Of a DNA stretch of 64,000 nucleotides, positions 57,304 through 64,000 are shown piece after piece. The stretch spans positions 62,001 to 126,000 of the forward strand of contig NZ_FO704550.1 in NCBI RefSeq assembly GCF_000968195.1, read 5' to 3'. The notes below the pieces were generated by a model. That model ran no database searches, was not told where the DNA came from, and saw only the letters and a program-made list of their open reading frames with translations. Both the position numbers and the translations under genes were made by a program. The stretch is from Xenorhabdus doucetiae. Lineage in GTDB: Bacteria; Pseudomonadota; Gammaproteobacteria; Enterobacterales; Enterobacteriaceae. Within the stretch, counting starts at the first letter, position 1; the number at the start of each line of letters is the position of its first letter.

Positions 57304-58638
57304 TCATTCAAATACCTTCCAATTGATAGCTAAGGCTAATAGTGCCGCTGTTGTATCTTTCACATTATCGATAAGGATGATATTAGGATATTCTGTTTTT
57401 GTTATAGCTGGATGAAGAACTTCTACCAATATATTATTTGCCATATCGGCTAATTCTCTGATACTGAAGCCAATCCCGGTGGAGCATGATGAAACTTCGG
57501 TAAATTGTTGAGTCAGAGTCCACTCTATTTCAAAGTACTGCTTTGGTGCATGGTCGCGCATCTTTTGAATTTGGTCATGAATCATGTAAATATAATCATC
57601 TGAATTAGAAAACTGAGAATACATATTTAATTCACTAAGGTAAAAAAATCCTGCATCTTCGTATTCACCTAAATCAACATCAGGTTCTTTTTCTTTATCG
57701 ACAAAGAATAAAACGGCTGGGCGCGTTCCATTAGCGGTCAGGGTATTAATAGTTGAGTCGGAGACGTTACCTACACCGTTGTGATAGTATAAATAATTAA
57801 TGGTAGATAATTGATCGAATAAATCAAACCACTGGTCTTTGTTAAACGGACGATATGTCTCAAAAAAACCGACGTCTAAATTAAGGGAATGGGAAAGTTT
57901 TATCATAATTAATTCATTATTGTATTCTGTAAATTTATTAATGCCATTAATGATAGATTCCATTGATTCACCAAGGGCGCCTTCCCAAATGATCACTTTA
58001 CTAAAGTGCTCAGTAAAAAATTTCCCATCGCTAAGGGCGGGTCTAATATCAAAATATCTTATACCTAAATTCAACTGCCCTAAGATATTATTTGTTTGAG
58101 TTAATGTGTTACATTCGGCAGCCAACAATGTTTTCCATGTAACGACACTCATTCCTGCATCGTGAGAACCTGGGATACAGATCTCTTTTAGTGAATGGTC
58201 CCCTAAAAGAGGAAGGTGGTCTCGTATCCAAGATCCAGCATTTATATCAGGCCCTATATAATAATCGGCATCACCAATAAGAAATAAGCAAGTTAATTCC
58301 TTTGGTTTCGAACCAAGGCTGATTATATTCCCTTTTCTATGATTGAGTGTGTCTATATTTACCAAATCGAGTTCTAAACCTAATCGTCCAGGCCCAAGTT
58401 GATACCTTCCAAGTATTTTGAAACGACTATTTTCTGAATCCATTATTTGATATTCTACATCAAAGTAACAATTTACCATGTTATCCTCATGAGAACCGAA
58501 AATATAAAACCGTCTATTTTCATGAGGGTTAATTAAATCAGGGAAGACAGAAGTATCTACACCGTGAGACGATTCAGATATTTTTTTCCAAACGAAATTT
58601 GTGCCATTAACTGGCATGAAATCTGCAATTTGAAACAT
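57304..58638 (-). CDS. PI-PLC-like phosphodiesterase with an N-terminal extra domain
   Basis: Residues about 145-444 form a phosphatidylinositol-specific phospholipase C X domain (PLCXD type). It has PGSHDAGMS (first catalytic His159 and Asp160), GIRYFDIRP (the Asp197/Arg199 pair that binds inositol phosphate), and a second catalytic His211 in FFTEHFS. These correspond to the residues of bacterial PI-PLC, which needs no calcium. Residues 1-130 are an unassigned, probably beta-rich domain (FRILGRYQLG-type strands, here FKILGRYQLGPGRLGLELDL). No signal peptide is seen, so export would need another route. AAGGAGAG precedes the ATG. Codons look more AT-rich than in neighbouring core genes, suggesting transfer. 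Likely target: phosphoinositides or GPI anchors of host cells (inference). Confidence 0.82.
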   Translation of the reverse strand: MFQIADFMPVNGTNFVWKKISESSHGVDTSVFPDLINPHENRRFYIFGSHEDNMVNCYFDVEYQIMDSENSRFKILGRYQLGPGRLGLELDLVNIDTLNHRKGNIISLGSKPKELTCLFLIGDADYYIGPDINAGSWIRDHLPLLGDHSLKEICIPGSHDAGMSVVTWKTLLAAECNTLTQTNNILGQLNLGIRYFDIRPALSDGKFFTEHFSKVIIWEGALGESMESIINGINKFTEYNNELIMIKLSHSLNLDVGFFETYRPFNKDQWFDLFDQLSTINYLYYHNGVGNVSDSTINTLTANGTRPAVLFFVDKEKEPDVDLGEYEDAGFFYLSELNMYSQFSNSDDYIYMIHDQIQKMRDHAPKQYFEIEWTLTQQFTEVSSCSTGIGFSIRELADMANNILVEVLHPAITKTEYPNIILIDNVKDTTAALLALAINWKVFE

Positions 58639-58785
58639 GATGATCTCTCCTTATTAAATGTAACTATGGATTATTATTTCTATATGTTACTTTTAAGTAT
58701 AGCAAGGATTATCAAATATCAAGTTGGATTTAAATAATGTTTTTATATCGGATGAATATAAAGTTTTATTATGTTTTTGAAATGA

Positions 58786-58827
58786 AAAACCATACCCCGT
58801 CTTATTTTTTTACGGGGTATGGTTTTC
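58786..58827. terminator. Strong bidirectional terminator after treC
   Basis: AAAACCATACCCCGT and ACGGGGTATGGTTTT form a perfect 15-bp stem with an 11-base loop. It lies 56 bases beyond the treC stop and has T-rich flanks. Confidence 0.9.
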
Positions 58828-58882
58828 TAAAAGGTTTTATAAACAACTTATTACGATAAATGACGATATATCAATATCGTTG

Positions 58883-60547
58883 TCATTTAGATATTAAGTA
58901 TATTGACTCATAAGGTTTAATCTTAATTTCATGATCTACCTTGGCCGGAGATGGGTAATTGCTTATCAATACCTGCCATTCTTTGTTTAAAAGAGAGGAT
59001 TCCGGAGACCAAAGTTGTGTTTCACCGCTGAGGTTTGCAATGACCAGCAAGGTTTGCTCCTGCCAACGACGCAGATAACACCACAGTGACGGATGTTCTG
59101 GTAACAGATCCAAGTAATCACCGTAGGTCAGAATGGGTTGTTGCTTTCTCAATTTAATCAAATTGTGGTAGCAATAGAAAACGGAATCTTCATCCTGTAA
59201 GGCGATTTCAGCGTTGATCTCTGGGTAATTACGGCAAGGCGCAATCCACGGCGTACCTGTGGTAAAACCCGCATTGGCTGAATCATTCCACTGCATGGGG
59301 GTTCGGCTGTTGTCGCGGGATTTCTGCGCCAGAATCGCCAGTGTATCCTCTGGTTGCAGGCCTTTTTCAATACGTTCTTGATACATATTCAGGCTTTCGA
59401 TATCCCGATAATCTTCAATACGCGTAAAGTGAGGGTTTGTCATACCCAACTCCTCACCCTGATAAATATAAGGCGTACCCTGCATACCATGCAGCACCAT
59501 TGCCAGCATTTTGGCGGAGGTTTTGTGATGCTGATGTTCATCCCCAAATCGAGAAACAATGCGGGGTTGATCATGATTACACCAGAAGAGCGCATTCCAG
59601 GCTTTTTGGTGCATCCCTTGCTGCCATGTTGAGAAAATCTTTTTCAGCTCAACATAATCAGGTTTTGCAAGCGTCCATTTTTCGCCATTTGGGTAATCAA
59701 CTTTTAGATGGTGAAAATTAAACGTCATGGAGAGCGCCGTTCCGTCCAGAGCCGCATAGCGTTGGCAGTGCTCAAGGCCGGTGGAGGACATTTCACCCAC
59801 CGTCATCAACCCCTTAGGCTGAAAAACATCACGGCTCATTTCTTGCAGAAACTCATGTATCCGTGGGCCATCAGTATAGAATCGGCGGCCATCGCCGTGA
59901 TCATCATCAGGGTAATCTTGCTGTTTTGAAACAAGATTAATGACATCCAGACGCAAGCCATCAACACCACGATCAGCCCAGAACTCACAGATTTTCTTCA
60001 ATTCGGCACGAACGCCTTCATGCTCCCAATTTAAATCGGCTTGTTCTACCGCAAACAAGTGAAGGTAATATTGTTGACTCTCTGCGTGCCATTGCCACGC
60101 ATTACCGCCGAATTTGGATTTCCAGTTATTGGGCAGGGCACTTTCAGCACCCTCCCGCCAGATATAAAACTGGCGGTAGGGGCTATCAATCTCCTGTGCC
60201 GCTTGGAACCACGGGTGTTGGGTTGAAGTGTGATTGAAAACCATATCCAAAATAATGCGAATGCCGCGGCGATGGGCATTTTGCACTAAATTATCAAAGT
60301 CCTGCATGGAGCCATAATCAGGGTTGATCGCGCAGTAATCGGCGACATCATAACCATTATCCACTTGTGGAGAAGGGTAAATTGGCGTGATCCAAATAGC
60401 ATCAACACCAAGCCGCTGTAGATAATCCAGTCGTTGGGTGATCCCGTTGATATCGCCCGTGCCGCTACCGGTACTATCCTGAAAACTCTTTGGATAAATT
60501 TGGTAGATAACGCTATCCATCCACCAGGGTTTTTGTTCCGTCATCAT
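58883..60547 (-). CDS. treC: Trehalose-6-phosphate hydrolase
   Basis: TreC hydrolyses trehalose 6-phosphate, delivered by the TreB PTS permease, to glucose and glucose 6-phosphate. It is a GH13 enzyme: VIYQIYPKSFQDSTGSGTGD, DMVFNHTSTQHPWF, the nucleophile region GLRLDVINLVSK, the acid/base TVGEMSSTGLEH and WCNHDQPRIVSRFGD. The start is ATG 60547 or 60544 (M)MTEQKPWWMDS, with GGCGGAAC upstream; the longer frame from a TTG is ignored. It follows treB after about 30 bases as one operon. Trehalose is the main blood sugar of insects, which suits the proposed host. Confidence 0.95.
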   Translation of the reverse strand: MMTEQKPWWMDSVIYQIYPKSFQDSTGSGTGDINGITQRLDYLQRLGVDAIWITPIYPSPQVDNGYDVADYCAINPDYGSMQDFDNLVQNAHRRGIRIILDMVFNHTSTQHPWFQAAQEIDSPYRQFYIWREGAESALPNNWKSKFGGNAWQWHAESQQYYLHLFAVEQADLNWEHEGVRAELKKICEFWADRGVDGLRLDVINLVSKQQDYPDDDHGDGRRFYTDGPRIHEFLQEMSRDVFQPKGLMTVGEMSSTGLEHCQRYAALDGTALSMTFNFHHLKVDYPNGEKWTLAKPDYVELKKIFSTWQQGMHQKAWNALFWCNHDQPRIVSRFGDEHQHHKTSAKMLAMVLHGMQGTPYIYQGEELGMTNPHFTRIEDYRDIESLNMYQERIEKGLQPEDTLAILAQKSRDNSRTPMQWNDSANAGFTTGTPWIAPCRNYPEINAEIALQDEDSVFYCYHNLIKLRKQQPILTYGDYLDLLPEHPSLWCYLRRWQEQTLLVIANLSGETQLWSPESSLLNKEWQVLISNYPSPAKVDHEIKIKPYESIYLISK

Positions 60548-60579
60548 TTTTGTTCCGCCATAAATAGATACTTGCAAAA

Positions 60580-62013
60580 TTAATTAGCGAGTTCATTGGG
60601 TAAGATTGCTTTGCGTTCATTTCTACGATAAACCAGAATGGTCAGTAGTAACGGCACAATAATCGCGACGATCATGGCAATAAAGTAAACCATCCAGAAT
60701 TGCGGCTTGATAGAGAGAATGCCCGGAATGCCGCCAACGCCGATGCCATTGGCCGTCACATGATTGAGCCCACAAATCAGCCCGGCGATAGCAGAACCCA
60801 CCATCGCACAAAACATTGGGTAACGATATTTCAGGTTGATGCCGTACATGGCGGGTTCGGTGACACCCAGATAGGCTGAAATTGCCGCAGGAATAGAGAC
60901 TTCGCGTTCTTTTTGCTTCTTGCTGGCCCAGACAATGCCGGCAACGGCAGACCCTTGGGCGATATTAGAGAGCGCAATAATCGGCCAAATCGGGGTTCCG
61001 CCGGTGCTTTGGATCATTTGCAGGTCGATGGCCAGCGTGGTTTGGTGGACACCGGTGATCACCAGCGGGGCGTAGAAGAAACCAAACAAAGCCGCTCCGA
61101 TAGGCGCAAAGCTACCCGTCATCAGCCCTTTGACCGCCCAGGCGACACCATCCCCGATAGCGCGTCCGGCAGGGCCGATCAGGGCATGGGCAAGGAAAAC
61201 CGCCAGCAGCAAAGAAGTCACCGGGACAATAACAAGATAGAGGTAATCCGGCACCCATTTTTTCAGCCGGGTTTCAATCCATCCCAATGTTAGGCCGGCT
61301 AACAAGGAAGGAATGACCTGAGCCTGATAACCGACTTTCGAAATGGTAAACCAGCCGAAATTCCAAACTTCGGGCGTTTGTTGCCCAAGCAGGTAAGCAT
61401 TCATCAATTGCGGGGAAACCAGCGTGATCCCCAGAATAATGCCCAGAATGGGGGTTCCGCCCATCTTTTTGACGGCAGACCAACAGATCCCCACAGGGAG
61501 GTAGAAGAATATCGCTTCCCCGATCAGCCAGAGAAAATCATAGATACTCTGCCAGACAGGATGGAGTTGCGCGAGGGATTTCCCGTCACTAAAGGGAATA
61601 TCCCCGATCAGGTTACGAAAACCGAGGATTAAACCGCCGCTGATCAGGGCCGGCAGCAGTGGGAAGAAGATCTCAGCAAAATGTGAAATTGCATTTTCAT
61701 ACCATTTCATATTTTGGCGAGCAGCTTGTTTAACTTCTTCTTTATTAATGGATTGTTTCCCTGTGGTTTCAAGCAGCGCTTTATAATAGACATCCACATT
61801 CGTCCCAATCACCACCTGAAATTGCCCGGCATTGGTGAAGCACCCCTTGACCATCGGTAACTCTTCAATGGCTTTGGCATCGGCATTTTCTGGTGTATTA
61901 AGAACGAATCTGAGGCGGGTGATACAATGACTGACGGAAGCGATATTCTCTTTACCACCAATCAATGTAATAAGGTTATCAATATCCTTTTGATTTATTT
62001 GTTTTTTCTTCAT
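60580..62013 (-). CDS. treB: PTS trehalose-specific EIIBC component
   Basis: TreB imports trehalose with phosphorylation to trehalose 6-phosphate. The 477 residues have the EIIB domain first, with phosphorylated Cys in IASVSHCITRLRFVLN. An EIIC domain of about ten helices follows (NLIGDIPFSDGK, GVTEPAMYGINLKYRYP with the conserved GITEP-type motif). There is no EIIA; in E. coli the glucose EIIA (Crr) serves it. The start ATG 62013 (MKKKQINQKDIDN) follows AAGGAG; the longer frame to 62118 is ignored. treR is not in the window. Confidence 0.95.
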   Translation of the reverse strand: MKKKQINQKDIDNLITLIGGKENIASVSHCITRLRFVLNTPENADAKAIEELPMVKGCFTNAGQFQVVIGTNVDVYYKALLETTGKQSINKEEVKQAARQNMKWYENAISHFAEIFFPLLPALISGGLILGFRNLIGDIPFSDGKSLAQLHPVWQSIYDFLWLIGEAIFFYLPVGICWSAVKKMGGTPILGIILGITLVSPQLMNAYLLGQQTPEVWNFGWFTISKVGYQAQVIPSLLAGLTLGWIETRLKKWVPDYLYLVIVPVTSLLLAVFLAHALIGPAGRAIGDGVAWAVKGLMTGSFAPIGAALFGFFYAPLVITGVHQTTLAIDLQMIQSTGGTPIWPIIALSNIAQGSAVAGIVWASKKQKEREVSIPAAISAYLGVTEPAMYGINLKYRYPMFCAMVGSAIAGLICGLNHVTANGIGVGGIPGILSIKPQFWMVYFIAMIVAIIVPLLLTILVYRRNERKAILPNELAN

Positions 62014-62435
62014 GCCTTTTCTCCTTTGTGTGGCAGGAGTGATAAATAAACGGGGTCTTGCGATTAACAGAATGATTACTATCGTGATGAGATAATGAAT
62101 AGACTGAAGTAATAGCAACCCAATCCTAGACAGATTTTTATATTTTGAATATGAAAAGATGTTTTGTTTGAGTTTTGGATCACATTTTAAGCCATTGATT
62201 TGAAATTAAAGACTTTTTTACATTTGTGATACTTATTATCATTAGGGGTTTAATTGCGTTGGTGATTAATGGGTACGGGTTATCGTTTATCCGGCAATAA
62301 TATCGCGCCCGGATAATATTCCCGTGCCAGATGCAGGAAATAATTAATTCATTACAAGATTGATAAAGATCTGCGCTCCGTAACGGCGCAGAGTGTCATT
62401 CGACTCAGATCTATATGGATATGTGTGATTCATGG
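62014..62435. other. treB promoter region
   Basis: About 420 bases without a gene. Hairpins occur at 62287-62316 (TTATCCGG/CCGGATAA) and 62371-62391 (CTGCGC/GCGCAG), the latter just past the end of the RibD-type gene. Confidence 0.5.
62170..62188 (-). promoter_or_regulatory. Candidate CRP site for treBC
   Basis: On minus, AAAATGTGATCCAAAACTC has a perfect left half (AAATGTGATC) and a poor right half compared with the TGTGA-N6-TCACA consensus. It is about 160 bases before the treB start. E. coli treB is CRP-dependent, so it is plausible but unproven. Confidence 0.4.
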
Positions 62436-62978
62436 CTATTTCGTCAATGTAATATCCATGATGGTTTCAATCGTGCCGTTTCGTAAACATCGCTGTTTAT
62501 TCGGCGTTACATGAACAGGTTGACTCACGGGCAGGACAGGAATGCCAGAGCCTAAAAATACCGGAACGGTGGTAATAAACAGTTGTTGTAACTCTCCTGC
62601 ATCGGCAAAACTGGCGGCAGTTTTGCCTCCTCCAATCACCCAAACATCTTTTCCTTTGGCTGCGGCTTTTGCCTTGGCTGCAATAGCTTGGGGATTGTCT
62701 TGAGTGACAACGGCATTGATATCAGCAGAAAGCGTTAAATTTCGAGAGGAGAGGATAAAGGAAGGAATATTTTGATACGGCCATTCACCTGCGGCATTTT
62801 TCATAATCCACTCATAAGTTCCAGTTCCTATAATTGCGGCACCGATATTCTGATAAAAAGCATCATAAGGCGTGGCATCATCACCGGGTGGACAATCATA
62901 TAACCAATCTAATTCATGGTGCTCAGCCGCAATATAACCATCCATTGTGGCGGCGACATAATAGATGAGCTTCGACAT
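62436..62978 (-). CDS. RibD C-terminal-domain (dihydrofolate reductase-like) protein
   Basis: A 180-residue protein of the RibD_C/DHFR-like fold. It opens LIYYVAATMDGYIAAEHHELDW, a sequence typical of the YyaP/YwjB group, and has WVIGGGKTAASFADAGELQQL, the NADPH-binding GGG turn, followed by PVFLGSGIPV. The exact reaction is unknown; the group are small stand-alone reductases not tied to riboflavin synthesis. GAGAGGAAAA precedes the ATG. It lies 19 bases after paaX on the same strand, so it is probably co-transcribed with the regulator. Confidence 0.82.
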   Translation of the reverse strand: MSKLIYYVAATMDGYIAAEHHELDWLYDCPPGDDATPYDAFYQNIGAAIIGTGTYEWIMKNAAGEWPYQNIPSFILSSRNLTLSADINAVVTQDNPQAIAAKAKAAAKGKDVWVIGGGKTAASFADAGELQQLFITTVPVFLGSGIPVLPVSQPVHVTPNKQRCLRNGTIETIMDITLTK

Positions 62979-62997
62979 GGTTTTTTCCTCTCGAAAT

Positions 62998-63945
62998 TTA
63001 TTGGGAATAGACGTTCATTTCACTGTGTAAGCCACCAAAACGTCGATAATACGCCGCAGTGGGCTGAGGTAATTGACCAATGGTGGTTTCGCAACATTCA
63101 CTGACATAGCGTGTCGCGGCTAGGTCAATACGCTGATAAATATTGATACACAAATTACGGGCAATCTGCCCTTCCCATTGTGCGGGTAGCAGGGCATTCG
63201 GCAGCAGTGGATCACGCAGGACGATGCGGCGGTAAAAGTGGATGAGTAACAGGCGTAGCTGGAAACAGCGTTCTGGTGTCAGGTCGGCTTCATGGCAATC
63301 CCGCAACAGTGCCATCAACGGGCGGAACGAAACGATAAATTCGTGATAGTGCTGTGATACCTGTTCCAGTGACCAATTGACAGAGACGAGTTCTTTCAGG
63401 TTCTGTTCCGAACGCGTGTAAGGATAATCAGCCCGGAAATAGATGACAGAATCGCTGGCGTTGAGTTCCCCCAATAGCGTGGGAATGTCTCTTTGTGGAC
63501 TGCTTGGGGCGGCCATCAGGCTACTGTTAAATTGGGCAAACCCAAGCCAGCCTAGCGCTTTTTTCAGGCGGGTACGCGCGTTCTTAGCGACGCCTTCCAG
63601 GAGGAGTAGATCCCATTTGCCATCCCATTCCGGTTGTTCACTAAGATAGATTTTGTCCTCTGCATGACGGAACTGATTCATACCCCGTTCGGCGATGCGG
63701 TAATAACTGCGTCGCCCCAATTTTTCTACCGTAAGCCACCCCTCTTTTTGCAGTCTGAATACGGCTGTTCTCACGAAACGGTCACTAAACCCCATCGGTT
63801 CCAGCAAGAGGCTCAAGCTGCCAAGCCAGACTTCACCGCCCCGGTGGTTGAGTGCATCACCGTATAAGGAGATGATCAGCGATGTCCCGCTGATGGGCTG
63901 TGCATTGAGGGCGTACCGAATAAAGTCGTCAAGTTTGTGTGCCAT
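62998..63945 (-). CDS. paaX: Phenylacetate-responsive repressor PaaX
   Basis: PaaX represses phenylacetate catabolic genes until phenylacetyl-CoA binds. The 315 residues match E. coli PaaX: LDDFIRYALNAQPISGTSLI, then a winged-helix region LGFSDRFVRTAVFRLQKEGW (here with MGFSDRF), GRRSYYRIAERG, and the C-terminal FRPLMALLRDC and ERCFQLRLLLIHFYRRIVLRDP, a family hallmark. The paa catabolic genes themselves are not in the window; they may lie beyond its right edge. The remaining 55 bases to the window end are promoter space without a clear SD. Confidence 0.93.
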   Translation of the reverse strand: MAHKLDDFIRYALNAQPISGTSLIISLYGDALNHRGGEVWLGSLSLLLEPMGFSDRFVRTAVFRLQKEGWLTVEKLGRRSYYRIAERGMNQFRHAEDKIYLSEQPEWDGKWDLLLLEGVAKNARTRLKKALGWLGFAQFNSSLMAAPSSPQRDIPTLLGELNASDSVIYFRADYPYTRSEQNLKELVSVNWSLEQVSQHYHEFIVSFRPLMALLRDCHEADLTPERCFQLRLLLIHFYRRIVLRDPLLPNALLPAQWEGQIARNLCINIYQRIDLAATRYVSECCETTIGQLPQPTAAYYRRFGGLHSEMNVYSQ

Positions 63946-64000
63946 AGTTGCTGTAATTTGCTCATAAAGTGTGTCATGACATTAGCATAACGGTATAAAT

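Noticed and set aside
60542..60575. TTCCGCCA similarity to the selC end as an island boundary
   Set aside because: Eight bases by chance inside the treC start region; too short to be an attachment site.

Overview
The window looks like a chromosomal segment from an enterobacterium of the Morganellaceae type, most likely Xenorhabdus or a close relative such as Photorhabdus. This is inferred from protein sequences that match E. coli families closely but not identically, moderate GC with AT-rich intergenic regions, E. coli-like gene neighbourhoods with local losses, and a long insertion in 23S helix 25. The 16S gene at 3678-5220 would settle the genus.

Layout. 1-3095: end of the ribose operon (rbsK, rbsR) and the convergent hsrA exporter. 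3361-8982: a complete rRNA operon (16S, tRNA-Ile, tRNA-Ala, 23S with an insertion, 5S, terminator). 9017-13074: acetate operon acs-yjcH-actP. 13355-14892: Fur-boxed sodA, then yiiM. 14929-21117: the conserved aroK-aroB-damX-dam-rpe-gph-trpS run on the minus strand. 21565-24713: hofM-hofN-hofO and a hofP/hofQ hybrid, divergent from mrcA (24937-27468). 27833-34054: nudE, igaA, hslR, hslO, pckA. 34103-35320: a Bcr-type exporter.

Accessory block A (35393-44305). The small RNA RyhB, with a Fur-type promoter, sits directly behind a four-gene minus-strand operon. The operon encodes a LuxE-like acyl-protein synthetase, a LuxC-like reductase fused to an adenylate-forming domain, a second PaaK-like ligase and a GNAT acetyltransferase. 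No luciferase is present, so this appears to be a carboxylate activation and reduction pathway used for something other than light. An MFS exporter and a divergent LysR regulator lie upstream.

44396-53293 is conserved core again: yhiN, pitA, uspB, uspA, gdhA, rsmJ, prlC and selC (tRNA-Sec). Accessory block B (53294-58638) follows selC: an MFS transporter, a short threonyl-tRNA synthetase without editing domains, a secreted LprI-like protein with a secreted partner, and a PI-PLC-like phosphodiesterase. The short synthetase is preceded by a 27-residue leader peptide rich in threonine codons and an intrinsic terminator with a competing antiterminator pairing, which is a classical threonine attenuator. 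The window ends with treB-treC, a RibD-type reductase and paaX.

The two things most likely to be new are the threonine-attenuated editing-less synthetase (54913-56277) and the LuxE / LuxC-ligase / ligase / GNAT operon that runs into ryhB (35393-41384).
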